Assembly (NCBI RefSeq): GCF_001886185.1
Contig: NZ_JXLA01000027.1
Coordinates: forward strand, 1-62,846
Origin: Enterococcus raffinosus
GTDB lineage: Bacteria > Bacillota > Bacilli > Lactobacillales > Enterococcaceae
Direction: 5' to 3'
DNA length: 62,846 nt
The notes under the pieces were generated by a model. It ran no database searches. It worked only from the letters and a program-made list of their open reading frames with translations, and had not been told where the DNA came from. The translations under genes were made by a program, and so were the position numbers. This document shows, in pieces, positions 8,241-18,104 of the stretch. Position 1 is the first letter of the stretch. Each line of letters begins with the position of its first letter.

Positions 8241-8298
8241 TAAAAAGTAAAAGCTTCCGTCTTATTTTAAACGGTTGCTGAAAAATAATCACTATGTT

Positions 8299-8344
8299 GA
8301 ACCTTGTCTGAAGCCAAAAGAGCTTCAAGCAGGGTTCTTTTTCT
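8299..8344 (+). terminator. Terminator of the prd operon
   Basis: GAACCTTGTCTGAAGC pairs with GCTTCAAGCAGGGTTC around a short loop and is followed by a T-rich tract. It closes the prdC-to-TSUP unit. Confidence 0.85.
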
Positions 8345-8443
8345 GTTCAAAGAATGGTGGCTCGAAAAATACTGAAAAACAATGAAATTATATTTATTTT
8401 TTGATAGAATAAGCCAAACGTTTTCAGGATTGGAGGAGGATAA

Positions 8444-9925
8444 ATGAATGTTCAAGATATATTGAGACTGCCTTCAATGAAAGAGGCTAAAATAATTGCT
8501 GGTGAGTCTCAAAGCCAATGTTTGGTTACTACAATCACTGTTTTAGAGGTTTCGGAACCAAGTTTATATAGTCAGATGCCTATTAAGGGAGAGTATTCAG
8601 GAAACGAACTGGTTCTTACATCATTTGCTCAAATTGCGAAAAATATAGAGAAACAGCTTGAGATAGTTTCCATTTTACATCAACACAATCAGCTGGGAAT
8701 TGTCCTCTATTATGTTGGACTGATCATGCCGGATGTTTCGGAGAAATTGATTGAAAAAATGAATGAACTGAACATGGTCTTAATTTTAATGCCCGTAAAT
8801 CGGATTGACCTACGGTACAGTGAAGTTATATCCGAAGCATTATCATACATTAATGAAGAGGAAAACGAATTAGAACCGCATCTGGACATTTTGATAGAGA
8901 CCATCCGTCATTTGCCACCGCCCAATCAAATTGAGACCGCACTGAGTATTTTATCCGACAAATTCAAATGCAGCCTATTCATTAAGAGCCGTGAAGAGGA
9001 GGTTTTACTTTCAAAGACATGGCCGCGAAGTCTGGATCAAAGCTTGAGAGAAATCATTGCAGAAAAAAATACAGCTATGGGAGTGAAAAATTCTCCGATA
9101 GAGTTTAATCAGATTTATTATTTCCAAACGGATGTTCATTTGAACCTAACGGCTGTTGAAAATCAGTATTATTTAACGATTTTTAAAAAGGAGCCTTTGG
9201 CAGAAAAACAGCTGGAGGGAATAAAAACAATTATCGAAAAGACAATTAAGTATTTTGGAGAAGAACAGTTGTTAAATACGGGACAGCAATTCTTTTCGGC
9301 TTGTCAGACAGGAGATTATCATACCGCTGATTTATTGGCTCAAAAAGAAGGCGTGGATGGAAGCAGGCCCTTAAGATTGTATTGTTTCGAGAGACAAACA
9401 GCGAAGAGAAATGAACGCAATATTCAGCTGAAGGGAATCTATTATAAAGAGCGAAATCTGGAATGGGTGATTGGCAATGTTTCAGAAGAAGTACCGTATG
9501 CTGCGTTCTCTTTAAATGATTTGCCTTCAGAGTATGTATTTATTAGTGGAGAATTCATGGGTTTGAGTTCTGTTTCGTCTCAAATGAACTATATAGAAAC
9601 TCAAATAGAGGATAGTAAGCGGGTCTTTCCGCGAAAGCACTATTTTTATCCTGAAGATCTTTACTTGCTGCAAGATGTAACACAAGAAACTGCCTCTATT
9701 TTTTTAGATCGTTATTTAGAGGAGGAGTTGATCGATACTTTAGCAGCATTCTTTTTAGATTGTAACGAAAACATAAACGATACGGCTCATTTACTTTTTT
9801 TGCATAATAATACGATTAAATATCGCTTGAAACGAGCACAAGAACGATTAGGCTTATCTTTTTCTCATACAGCATCACGCTACTTATTGATAAAAAACTT
9901 GATTTATTATCGAAAATATAAATAA
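8444..9925 (+). CDS. PucR-family transcriptional regulator
   Basis: A 493-residue regulator. Residues 1-130 are a PucR-type N-terminal domain (starting with DILRLPSMKEAKIIAGE), the middle is a poorly conserved sensing part, and the C-terminus is a PucR-type helix-turn-helix (FLHNNTIKYRLKRAQERLGL, about residues 450-470). Such proteins control purine, hydantoin or amino-acid breakdown genes. Here it stands directly before the permease/DUF917/hydantoinase genes on the same strand, so it probably controls them. The GGAGGAGG site is ideal. A terminator separates it from the next gene. Confidence 0.88.
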   Translation: MNVQDILRLPSMKEAKIIAGESQSQCLVTTITVLEVSEPSLYSQMPIKGEYSGNELVLTSFAQIAKNIEKQLEIVSILHQHNQLGIVLYYVGLIMPDVSEKLIEKMNELNMVLILMPVNRIDLRYSEVISEALSYINEEENELEPHLDILIETIRHLPPPNQIETALSILSDKFKCSLFIKSREEEVLLSKTWPRSLDQSLREIIAEKNTAMGVKNSPIEFNQIYYFQTDVHLNLTAVENQYYLTIFKKEPLAEKQLEGIKTIIEKTIKYFGEEQLLNTGQQFFSACQTGDYHTADLLAQKEGVDGSRPLRLYCFERQTAKRNERNIQLKGIYYKERNLEWVIGNVSEEVPYAAFSLNDLPSEYVFISGEFMGLSSVSSQMNYIETQIEDSKRVFPRKHYFYPEDLYLLQDVTQETASIFLDRYLEEELIDTLAAFFLDCNENINDTAHLLFLHNNTIKYRLKRAQERLGLSFSHTASRYLLIKNLIYYRKYK

Positions 9926-9932
9926 AACATTG

Positions 9933-9982
9933 AAAGGAAGCTGGTTTTGTCTAATTGGACAAAACGACTTCCTTTCTTTTGT
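9933..9982 (+). terminator. Terminator after the PucR regulator
   Basis: AAAGGAAG and GGTTTTGTC pair with GACAAAACGACTTCCTTT, leaving a short loop and then a CTTTT tract. The stem is long and strong. Confidence 0.88.
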
Positions 9983-10066
9983 CTTAATAACATAGCCATT
10001 ATTTTCTCATTTAGCTATAATGATAAAATATTTATTTATCAGAATATTCAGAAATGAGGGGAAATT

Positions 10067-11359
10067 ATGGAAGAAGTGGTAGAAACGAATTCGGGAAATT
10101 ATGAGAGAGAACGAGTCCCTGAAAAAGATCGAAAACGTTGGTTATCAATTAGTATGGTTTGGATTGCAATTGGTATCGACTTGTCAGGAATGTTTATGGG
10201 GGTCGCGTTGTCTCAAGGCATGGCCTTTTGGACAGCTATCGCAGCAGTAATAATAGGATCAATTATTTTAGGTCTACTGGCGATTGGTACAACCTATATT
10301 GGGGCCAAAGCAGGTTTGTCAACAGGAATGATATCCAGAATTTCTTTTGGCAAGAAGGGCGCTTCGCTGATGGGGGCCATTATGGGGATTTCTTCTTTAG
10401 GCTGGTTTGGCGTTCAAATTGGTTTTTTTGCAGAGAATATCGGATCAGCGATTAGTCAATTAACAAGTACGACTGTTCCATCATGGTTGCTATCTTTAAT
10501 TGGCGGCGGTTTAATGATGCTTTCCGCGTTTTGGGGCTATCAAGCGATTGAAAAGCTGTGTACTTATTCGGTTCCACTATTGGCGGCATTGATTATCGTG
10601 GCAACAATTATGTCAATCAATAAAAATGGCGCATCGGGATTAGCTATCCCGCCTCAAGCTTCAACGATTTCTTTTGGTTTGGCGGTTTCTCTTGTAATCG
10701 GCGTGTATATGGTAGGGGTAGTAATGGCTCCAGATGTTGCTCGATGGGCGCAAAATCCTAAACAAGCGATGATTGCAGGGTTTGTCGGGTTTACGATCGG
10801 GAATAGCTTTATGATCATTATTTCATTGATTCTGGTAAAGGTTATGAAGACGGCTGATCTTACGGCGGTATTCTTTGCTTTAGGTTTGGGGATTCCCTCT
10901 ATTTTAGTTTTGACGCTGGCGCAGTGGACGACGAATACGAACAATCTTTATTCGGCTTCTTTAGATTTTTCAATCGTATTCAAACGCGTGAATCCTAAAG
11001 TGATTACAATTATTTGCGGATCTTTAGGGATTTTGATGGCCATGTTTGGTATTTACGGAATGTTTGAAAACTTCTTATCGATTGTTACAGTTTTAGTTTC
11101 TCCAATTGCTGGAATCTATATGATTGATTATTTTCTTTATAAAGAAAAGTATGAGTTTTCCTTCGAGGAGAAATTACAGGATTATTATCCGGTATCTATT
11201 ATTTCTTGGGTGATTGGAAGTACGGTTGCCTTTATGACAAGTCAACCGCCTGCAGGTTTTGGACTATTCACCTTAACCAATATTTCTGCTTTGGACGGAA
11301 TTATTGTAGCAGGGATCTGCTATTTTGTTTTAACGAAATTAACTAAAGGACGGAAATAA
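10067..11359 (+). CDS. NCS1-family (cytosine permease-like) transporter
   Basis: A 430-residue membrane protein with about 12 helices. The cytoplasmic N-terminus (VPEKDRKRWLSISMVWIAIG) and FGKKGASLMGAIMGISSLGW are typical of CodB-like NCS1 carriers, which import nucleobases, hydantoins or related compounds with a cation. Its partner genes encode a DUF917 protein and a hydantoinase/oxoprolinase-like protein, so a hydantoin-like or cyclic amide substrate is more likely than cytosine. The next gene starts 3 bases after it. Confidence 0.88.
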   Translation: MEEVVETNSGNYERERVPEKDRKRWLSISMVWIAIGIDLSGMFMGVALSQGMAFWTAIAAVIIGSIILGLLAIGTTYIGAKAGLSTGMISRISFGKKGASLMGAIMGISSLGWFGVQIGFFAENIGSAISQLTSTTVPSWLLSLIGGGLMMLSAFWGYQAIEKLCTYSVPLLAALIIVATIMSINKNGASGLAIPPQASTISFGLAVSLVIGVYMVGVVMAPDVARWAQNPKQAMIAGFVGFTIGNSFMIIISLILVKVMKTADLTAVFFALGLGIPSILVLTLAQWTTNTNNLYSASLDFSIVFKRVNPKVITIICGSLGILMAMFGIYGMFENFLSIVTVLVSPIAGIYMIDYFLYKEKYEFSFEEKLQDYYPVSIISWVIGSTVAFMTSQPPAGFGLFTLTNISALDGIIVAGICYFVLTKLTKGRK

Positions 11360-11362
11360 CTT

Positions 11363-12460
11363 ATGGAATGGATCACGGAAAAGGATTTAGAGAATATTTC
11401 AGTTGGAGCAACTTTATTAGGAACTGGCGGAGGTGGCGATCCTTTTGTTGGTAAGTTAATGGCGATGCAAGCAATTCAAAAATATGGTCCAGTGAAAGTA
11501 TTGCAGCTGGACGAGTTAGATGATGAGGAGTTAGTTATGCCTGTCGGCTCTATCGGAGCACCGTCTGTTTCGAATGAAAAAATAGCTTCAGAAGAAGAAA
11601 TATATGCGCCTGCCGAAGCGTTAAAAGAATTTTTTCCGGAAAGAACGCAAGCGATTATGCCCATTGAAATTGGAGGAGGAAACTCGTTACTGCCAATTGC
11701 CTGTGCAGCTAAGATGGGTCTGCCAATTGTTGATGCTGATGCGATGGGGCGAGCTTTTCCTGAGTCCCAAATGGTGACCTTCTTTTTGAAGGGCTACCAA
11801 CCAGAGATTGTGTCAATGGCAGATAGTCAGGGAAATCGGATTATTTATTATCCGAAAGATGGAGCATGGTCAGAGAAGATTGCTCGTGCTGTTACGGATG
11901 TCATGGGTGGGAGTGCGAACATGGCTGATAATATTTTTCCCGGAAAAATTGTTAAAGAATGCGGTATCGGCGGTACGTTATCACTAGCTAAAAAAATTGG
12001 AGAAGAATTATCAAGACTGAATGAAATCGATTCTCCAGTCAAAAGATTATTATCTCTTTTAAAGGGCTTCTCTTTGTTTGAAGGGAAAATAGATCATATC
12101 GAACGTAATGTCGAAGGTGGCTTTACAAAAGGAAAAGCCACGTTAGCAGGAATTGGCTGTAACAAAGGAGAGAAGCTAGAGTTACTTTTTCAAAATGAAC
12201 TATTGTTGGCTAGTAAAAATGGGAAAGTTCTCGCATCTACACCAGATTTGATTTGTGCGTTGGATTATGAGACAGGAAAACCGATTACAACAGAGACTTT
12301 ACGGTATGGTTCCCGAGTTCATGTGATTGCTCTAGCCTGTGATCCTAAGTGGCGAACAGAAAAAGGCATTGAAGTAGCGGGTCCTAAATATTTTGGCTAC
12401 GAAATAGAGTACACACCGGTGGAAGAATTGATGGGAGAAGAAAGCATATGTATCGATTAG
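11363..12460 (+). CDS. DUF917 family protein
   Basis: A 365-residue soluble protein of the DUF917 family, seen as TGGGGDPFVGK near residue 20, IEIGGGNSLLPI near 102 and PIVDADAMGRAFPE near 120. Members commonly sit beside hydantoinase/oxoprolinase proteins and may act as their partner; the reaction is not settled. AAGGACGG precedes the ATG. It overlaps the next gene by 13 bases, a sign of coupled translation. Confidence 0.88.
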   Translation: MEWITEKDLENISVGATLLGTGGGGDPFVGKLMAMQAIQKYGPVKVLQLDELDDEELVMPVGSIGAPSVSNEKIASEEEIYAPAEALKEFFPERTQAIMPIEIGGGNSLLPIACAAKMGLPIVDADAMGRAFPESQMVTFFLKGYQPEIVSMADSQGNRIIYYPKDGAWSEKIARAVTDVMGGSANMADNIFPGKIVKECGIGGTLSLAKKIGEELSRLNEIDSPVKRLLSLLKGFSLFEGKIDHIERNVEGGFTKGKATLAGIGCNKGEKLELLFQNELLLASKNGKVLASTPDLICALDYETGKPITTETLRYGSRVHVIALACDPKWRTEKGIEVAGPKYFGYEIEYTPVEELMGEESICID

Positions 12461-14022
12461 GAATTGATGTTGGCGGGACCAATACAGATTGTGCGATTTT
12501 AGATGAATCATTAAATTGTATAGGAAAAATTAAAAGCCCTACGATGGAGGATGTCAGTCAGGGGATCAATGTAGCGATAAGAAAGATTCTAAAAGAAACG
12601 AACATTCCGACAGAAAAAATCAGTGTAGTGATGTTAGGGACGACTCATTGTACAAATGCCATTGTCCAAAGAAAAGAATTGAGTAAGATCGGCATTATTC
12701 GTCTAGCCAAGCCAGCAACAACGGCGGTTGCGCCAATGGTTGGATGGCCGGAAGATCTTTCTAGCCAGATGAGTACGCAGTCTTTTATTGCTTCTGGCGG
12801 TTATGAATACAATGGCGATCAGATCGCAGAAGTGGATGAAAATGAAATTCGAGAAATTTGTCAACAGATGAAAGGAAAAGTCGAAGCAGTTGCAGTTATT
12901 GGCGTCTTTTCCCCTGTAAGTAATGCGCAAGAAAATCAAGTGGCTGCGATCGTTCAAGAAGAAATCGGCGTGCCAGTTACTTTGTCTAGTGAAATCGGCT
13001 CAGTAGGATTGCTGGAAAGAGAAAATGCGAGTATTTTGAATGCAGCTCTTACAGAAACAATTGCTCAAATGATCTCTGGATTAAAAGAGGCGTTGAAGAA
13101 TAACGATCTAGAAGCAGCTGTATATATTTGTCAAAATGATGGTACTTTGATGGATTTAGAAAAAGCCTTGAATTATCCAGTATTGACCATTGGATGTGGA
13201 CCAACGAATTCCATTCGTGGGGCCGCACATTTAAGCTCTTTGACGGATGCTCTAGTTGTTGATGTCGGTGGAACAACCACAGATATTGGGGTGCTAAAAA
13301 ATAGTTTTCCTCGAGAATCGTCATTAGCGACGACAATTGGAGGAATCAGAACAAACTTCCGAATGCCCGATGTACTTTCTATTGGTTTAGGCGGCGGGAC
13401 GCTTATTCATCAGGAGGAGCCTTTTAGAGTCGGACCAGATAGCTTGGGTTACCGGATCTTGGAGGAGAGTCTATCCTTTGGCGGAAAGGTTCTGTGCACA
13501 ACAGATATCGCCATTGCGAACAAAACAGATCACCCTGTTGATGGAGCTATTTCACAGAATTTAGATGAAGCGCTGGTTTTTCAAGCTAAGGAAAAAATAA
13601 AAGAACTGATTGAAGATGCGATTGATCAGATGAAAACGGATAGTCAAGAGATCCCGGCCATTTTAGTTGGCGGCGGAAGTATCATCTTGCCAGAAACAAT
13701 GGCGGGTGTATCTGAAGTCATTATTCCAGACAATTATGATGCCGCGAACGCTATTGGGGCCGCTTTAGGTGAGGTAGCGGGTGAAGTAAATTCTGTTTAT
13801 TCTTTGGAGCATCATACTCAAGAGGAAGTTGTAGACATCGCGATTGAAGCTGCAAGACAAGCGGCGGTAACATCAGGTGCTTCTCAGGATACTCTGAAGA
13901 CCGTTTTTGTAGAGGTTATTCCACTAGCTTATTTGCCTAAGCAAGCCGTGAACATCAAGGTAAAGGTGGCGGGGAAATTAAGCTTTTCTAAAGCAACAGC
14001 AATGGAAAAAGTTAGGAGCTAA
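12448..14022 (+). CDS. Hydantoinase/oxoprolinase family protein
   Basis: A 524-residue member of the ATP-dependent hydantoinase/5-oxoprolinase A-type family. The N-terminal nucleotide-binding fold shows RLGIDVGGTNTDCAILDE, GTTHCTNAIVQR and a second phosphate motif VVDVGGTTTDIGVL near residue 270, followed by GLGGGTL. It is shorter than full oxoprolinases (about 690 residues) and no B-type subunit lies nearby, so it fits the shorter DUF917-linked form. Function: probably ring opening of a hydantoin or related lactam; the substrate is unknown. Confidence 0.87.
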   Translation: MYRLGIDVGGTNTDCAILDESLNCIGKIKSPTMEDVSQGINVAIRKILKETNIPTEKISVVMLGTTHCTNAIVQRKELSKIGIIRLAKPATTAVAPMVGWPEDLSSQMSTQSFIASGGYEYNGDQIAEVDENEIREICQQMKGKVEAVAVIGVFSPVSNAQENQVAAIVQEEIGVPVTLSSEIGSVGLLERENASILNAALTETIAQMISGLKEALKNNDLEAAVYICQNDGTLMDLEKALNYPVLTIGCGPTNSIRGAAHLSSLTDALVVDVGGTTTDIGVLKNSFPRESSLATTIGGIRTNFRMPDVLSIGLGGGTLIHQEEPFRVGPDSLGYRILEESLSFGGKVLCTTDIAIANKTDHPVDGAISQNLDEALVFQAKEKIKELIEDAIDQMKTDSQEIPAILVGGGSIILPETMAGVSEVIIPDNYDAANAIGAALGEVAGEVNSVYSLEHHTQEEVVDIAIEAARQAAVTSGASQDTLKTVFVEVIPLAYLPKQAVNIKVKVAGKLSFSKATAMEKVRS

Positions 14023-14068
14023 ACCACTTAGCTAATCTAGCAGTTTTTTCAGATAATAAGTGAAAAAT

Positions 14069-14102
14069 GTGCGTTTCCTAATATCTAGGGGACGCACTTT
14101 TT
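14069..14102 (+). terminator. Terminator of the hydantoinase operon
   Basis: GTGCGT (14069-14074) pairs with ACGCAC (14092-14097) with further inner pairs, then TTTTT follows. It isolates this operon from selD. Confidence 0.85.
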
Positions 14103-14209
14103 ATGCTTCTCTAATAAAGTAAGCGGCATTATTTAAAACGTTTTTATGATATGTGACAATCGTTATAAATTGGGCGTAAATAGACGTAGAGAAACAAAAA
14201 GTAAACTGT

Positions 14210-14215
14210 TATAAT
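14210..14215 (+). promoter_or_regulatory. -10 element before selD
   Basis: A perfect TATAAT lies 26 bases before the preferred selD start. The -35 region is weak (GTAGAG near 14186-14191). It probably drives the whole selD-to-ECF operon, since no other terminator or promoter is evident up to 21.7 kb. Confidence 0.6.
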
Positions 14216-14241
14216 AGAGAGCGTGAAGGATGGTGGAAAAC

Positions 14242-15264
14242 ATGGAGACAGTCCAACAATTAATCGTCTGTGGTGGCTGCAACGCAAAGATCGGTCCAGG
14301 AAATTTAGGGGAGCTGTTAGCAGATCTACCTAAAGCAACCAATGAAAATTTATTGGTAGGATTTGATTCCACAGATGATGCTGCTGTTATTAAACTGCGT
14401 GATGATTTAGCGATTATTCAGACATTAGATTTTTTCCCGACGATGGTTACTGATCCGTATCTTTTCGGTAAGATCGCGGCCGCAAATGCATTGAGCGATG
14501 TCTATGCGATGGGAGGCGAAGTATTGTCAGCGCTGAATATCGTCGCGTTTCCAGAAGAAAAAGAGTTGACCATTTTAAAAGAAATCTTACGAGGCGGTGC
14601 AGAGAAGGTCCAAGAGGCTGGCGCGATTTTAGCTGGCGGGCACTCGATTCATGACCAGTCAGTAAAATATGGCTTGTCTGTTACCGGTACGATCGATCCA
14701 AATAAAATTTATCAAAACAATACGTGTCAATTGGGAGACCATTTGATTTTGACGAAGCCGTTGGGTGTCAGTATTATAACGGTAGGCTATAGTGCTGAAG
14801 AAATTAGCGAAGAAGCATTTGTGAAAGCCACCACGAGCATGGAGACACTGAACAAATACGCGATGGATATCATCCGCAAGTATTCCATTCACAGCTGTAC
14901 GGATGTGACGGGTTTTGGTTTAGCGGGACACTTGCATGAGATGTTGAATGATCGCTTTAGTGCGGAAATCCAATCGAAAGACCTGCCTTATTTTGAGGAG
15001 GCTTATCAAGGAGCCAAAGAATTTATCCTAACTGCTGGTGGTCAACGCAACCGGAACTACATGGAGGATAAAATTGATTTTCAGATTGATGATTTTGGGA
15101 TTGAGGAATTATTATTCGATCCGCAAACCTCTGGCGGGCTGTTAGTTAGTGTGCCGGCTGAAGAAGTAGACGCTCTGCTAAAAGAGTTACAAGCGGCGGG
15201 GATTCCTGCGCAGGATTTTGGGTCTGTTATTGAGCAACAAGACAAAGAATTGATTGTTTATTAG
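14242..15264 (+). CDS. selD: SelD, selenide water dikinase
   Basis: Makes selenophosphate from selenide and ATP for tRNA-Sec charging. It has 340 residues from the second ATG, which has GGTGG five bases upstream; the in-frame ATG at 14230 touches its AAGG and is less likely. The active-site loop is CGGCNAKIG with Cys13 and Lys16 in the C-x-x-K spacing of E. coli SelD, so this is the cysteine form, not a selenoprotein. [28 protein letters not shown] and [10 protein letters not shown] are family patches for metal and ATP binding. Confidence 0.95.
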   Translation: METVQQLIVCGGCNAKIGPGNLGELLADLPKATNENLLVGFDSTDDAAVIKLRDDLAIIQTLDFFPTMVTDPYLFGKIAAANALSDVYAMGGEVLSALNIVAFPEEKELTILKEILRGGAEKVQEAGAILAGGHSIHDQSVKYGLSVTGTIDPNKIYQNNTCQLGDHLILTKPLGVSIITVGYSAEEISEEAFVKATTSMETLNKYAMDIIRKYSIHSCTDVTGFGLAGHLHEMLNDRFSAEIQSKDLPYFEEAYQGAKEFILTAGGQRNRNYMEDKIDFQIDDFGIEELLFDPQTSGGLLVSVPAEEVDALLKELQAAGIPAQDFGSVIEQQDKELIVY

Positions 15265-15278
15265 AGAGGTGGATAAAT

Positions 15279-15869
15279 ATGTTTAAAATCGATGCTTTAG
15301 ACAAAGCTTGTCCGTTACCAGTTATTGAAACGAAGAAGGCCTTACGGGAGCATGAAGTTGTACAAACACTAGTTGATAACGAGATTGCCACACAGAATTT
15401 GAAAAAAATGGCGGAACAATTAGGCTATATTTATCAGATGGATCAAGATGCGCCGAATCATTACACGGTGGTTATTTCTAAAGAAAATGTGGATTTGACC
15501 GAGGAAGTACCTGAAGCAGCGGAACCAATCGCAACGGTAGAGGATTATATTGTTGTGGTTGATACGAATGTGATGGGACGCGGTTCAGATGAACTAGGAA
15601 AGAACCTGTTGAAGGGATTCATTTACTCTCTGACTGAACAGGATATACTGCCAGAAAAGGTTATTTTCTACAATGGCGGTGTGCAATCCGTCGTAGAAGG
15701 TTCAGACTCATTGGAGGATATTCAAGGTTTGGCTGATCGAGGGGTAGAAATCTACGCTTGCGGCGCGTGCTTGAATTTCTATGAATTGACAGCAGCTGTC
15801 GGTGAAGTTACGAATATGTATCGTATCGTAGAAATGATGCGTCAGGCTCCGAAGATCGTTAAACCATAA
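15279..15869 (+). CDS. yedF: YedF-type sulfurtransferase-like selenium metabolism protein
   Basis: A 196-residue two-part protein: a TusA/SirA-like domain (residues 1-75, with the CP motif in DKACPLPVIETKKAL) and a DsrE-like domain (VVDTNVMGRGSDELGKNL onward, with CGACL near residue 165). Such proteins are linked by co-occurrence with selD and are thought to hand selenium or sulfur between proteins. It starts 14 bases after selD with AGAGGTGG. Confidence 0.9.
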   Translation: MFKIDALDKACPLPVIETKKALREHEVVQTLVDNEIATQNLKKMAEQLGYIYQMDQDAPNHYTVVISKENVDLTEEVPEAAEPIATVEDYIVVVDTNVMGRGSDELGKNLLKGFIYSLTEQDILPEKVIFYNGGVQSVVEGSDSLEDIQGLADRGVEIYACGACLNFYELTAAVGEVTNMYRIVEMMRQAPKIVKP

Positions 15870-15899
15870 GAACAAGAGGATGAAAAAGGAGCAGTTTTT

Positions 15900-16166
15900 A
15901 TGCAGACATACGGTGTTGCGCTATTTTATTCAACCCGGGAGGCCATGAAAGCTGAGGAAATTGCGAAGGAAGCCCAACTTGCCGTTCGAATCATTCCCAC
16001 ACCGGAAAAGATTCATGCTAGTTGCGGCTTTTCTTTGAAATATCCTTTGGCTGAAGAAGACATGTTAAGGTCTTTGCTCACTGAGGCGATGATTGCTTCA
16101 GAAGGCTTTTATCATGCCGTCCAAGAGGGGTTGAAAACCGACTATACGTTGACTCAGAAAGGATAA
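15900..16166 (+). CDS. DUF3343 protein, putative Se/S carrier
   Basis: An 88-residue protein like those of the DUF3343 family, often found beside yedF and selB. A single conserved cysteine stands in HASCGFSLKY (Cys41), after a ferredoxin-like beta-alpha start (YGVALFYSTREAMKAEEIA). A role as a selenium or sulfur carrier is suggested by context and that lone cysteine; it is not shown. The site AAAAAGGAG is well placed, and selB starts 4 bases after it. Confidence 0.82.
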   Translation: MQTYGVALFYSTREAMKAEEIAKEAQLAVRIIPTPEKIHASCGFSLKYPLAEEDMLRSLLTEAMIASEGFYHAVQEGLKTDYTLTQKG

Positions 16167-16170
16167 CGAA

Positions 16171-18051
16171 ATGGCAAATATTGTAATTGGAACGGCCGGG
16201 CACATCGATCATGGGAAAACGACCTTGATCAAAGCCTTGACCGGAATCGAGACAGACACGACGAGTGAAGAAAAAAAGCGGGGGATGTCGATTAATTTAG
16301 GCTTCGCCTATCTAGACCTGCCGAATAAAAAACGGGTTGGTATCGTGGATGTACCGGGACATGAAAAATTTATTAAAAACATGGTGGCTGGTTTGCCTGG
16401 GATTAATTTGGTGTTGCTGGTGATTGACGCTGCTGAAGGCATCATGCCGCAAACCAAAGAACATATCGACATATTAACGTTATTGGGCATCCGGGACTTT
16501 TTGATCGTCTTAACGAAGGTAGATACCGTTGATCCTGATCTAAAAGAGCTAGTCATTGAAGATATTCGTGAGCAATTGGCGGACACGCCTCTGGCTGAAG
16601 CTGATTTGATTGAAACCGACGCTGTAACCGGTACTGGAATCAAAGAGCTGCTGGCAAAAATCCAGGAGCATTCAGAGGAAGTTCCTGAACGTTCAGGCAG
16701 CGGCTCTGCCCGCTTGAATGTTGACCGTGTCTTTAGTGTAAAGGGTTTTGGGACGGTTGTTACGGGAACGCTCTTAGATGGCTCGATTAATGCGGGAGAC
16801 GACTTATATCTGTATCCGAGTCAGAAAAAAACACGAGTACGTAATATTCAAGTACATGAAACAGATGTGAAAAGTGCGAGTTCCGGCCAACGAACGGCGT
16901 TGAACTTAGCAAATATCGCGACAGATGAGATTCAACGGGGCGATGTTTTGTCGGTGTCGGAAAAATTAGAAGATACTTGGATGCTAGATGTAAAAGTTAC
17001 CTGCCTGCCTGAAGTAGAAGGTGGTATTGGTTTATGGGATCGAGTTCGTTTATTGATCGGCACTCGTGAAGTCATGGCACGGACTGTTCCGCTGGGAGTG
17101 GATTGGATCGGCCCGGGAGAGGATGGCTTTTTACAGTTGCGTTTAGAAGAGCAGGTCGCAGTCAAAGAACGGGATCGTTTTATTTTACGCTCTTATTCCC
17201 CAATGTTTACCATCGCTGGCGGCGAAGTTTTAGATGCTGCCCCACATAAGCATCGCCGGTTCAAGGTGGAAATCTTAGAGAGCCTGAAGGCAAAAGAAGA
17301 GGGCAGTCTGGATGAGTTAATTGCTGATTTTATGGTGAATAAGAAGCAGCCGTTTACGAAGGAAAAGGAATTACAGGAGTACTTAGGGGTAGGACTTGAG
17401 GAGCTGCAGCCGATCTTAAGTGAAATGGTGACAGAGAAACGAGTAATTGAAACCAAAGTCGGCTATTTGGCGCAAGCCAGCTACCAAAAATTAGCAGATC
17501 AGGCAACAGAAATTCTATCCGCCTATCATAAGCAGTATCGTTTGCGTTTCGGGATGCCATTAGAGGAATTTCGTTCGCGGATGCGAGGCGTCTTAGCTGA
17601 AAAAGAAATATCTGCTTTGATCGGCTTAATGAAAGGAGAGCTAGTCAAAGAAGCGAATGATAAATTGGCGCTGATTGATTTTGAAGTGACCTTTAACAAG
17701 TACCAGCAGGCTGCGAAAGAAAAGATCGAAAAGACTTTAGCAAAAAATGGCTATACACCAGTCAAGAAGGAAGAATTGTTTGATTTAGACAAAAACGCAG
17801 AGGAAGTTTTAGAAGCGTTGAATGGCGAAACCGTCGTCTTTTTGACCCACGAGTATGTCATTTTAGGGGAAGTTTTTGATCAAGCGGTGGCATTGATTCA
17901 GCAGTATATTGACGAGCACCAGCAAATGACACTAGGTGATTTCCGTGATTTAACCAACTCGAGCCGCAAGTCGTCAATGCTGATCCTCGAGTATATGGAC
18001 AAGCAAGAGATCACGAAGCGTGTGGAAAATTATCGAATACTAGGCAAGTAA
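16171..18051 (+). CDS. selB: SelB, selenocysteine-specific elongation factor
   Basis: Carries Sec-tRNA to the ribosome at UGA codons marked by a SECIS. It has 626 residues. The GTPase domain comes first (GTAGHIDHGKTTL, DVPGHEKFI, TKVD), then EF-Tu-like domains 2-3, then winged-helix repeats that bind the SECIS (about residues 370-626). Its ligands in this window are the hairpins in prdC and prdB. The start has AAAGGA upstream. Confidence 0.96.
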   Translation: MANIVIGTAGHIDHGKTTLIKALTGIETDTTSEEKKRGMSINLGFAYLDLPNKKRVGIVDVPGHEKFIKNMVAGLPGINLVLLVIDAAEGIMPQTKEHIDILTLLGIRDFLIVLTKVDTVDPDLKELVIEDIREQLADTPLAEADLIETDAVTGTGIKELLAKIQEHSEEVPERSGSGSARLNVDRVFSVKGFGTVVTGTLLDGSINAGDDLYLYPSQKKTRVRNIQVHETDVKSASSGQRTALNLANIATDEIQRGDVLSVSEKLEDTWMLDVKVTCLPEVEGGIGLWDRVRLLIGTREVMARTVPLGVDWIGPGEDGFLQLRLEEQVAVKERDRFILRSYSPMFTIAGGEVLDAAPHKHRRFKVEILESLKAKEEGSLDELIADFMVNKKQPFTKEKELQEYLGVGLEELQPILSEMVTEKRVIETKVGYLAQASYQKLADQATEILSAYHKQYRLRFGMPLEEFRSRMRGVLAEKEISALIGLMKGELVKEANDKLALIDFEVTFNKYQQAAKEKIEKTLAKNGYTPVKKEELFDLDKNAEEVLEALNGETVVFLTHEYVILGEVFDQAVALIQQYIDEHQQMTLGDFRDLTNSSRKSSMLILEYMDKQEITKRVENYRILGK

Positions 18052-18104
18052 TTGACTAGTAGACTTCTGTAGGAAAAAATCCATTAAAGGAAGAAGGGAT
18101 AATA

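Noticed and set aside
14230-14244. SelD start at the first ATG
   Set aside because: The AAGG site touches that ATG; the second ATG at 14242 has a usable spacing.
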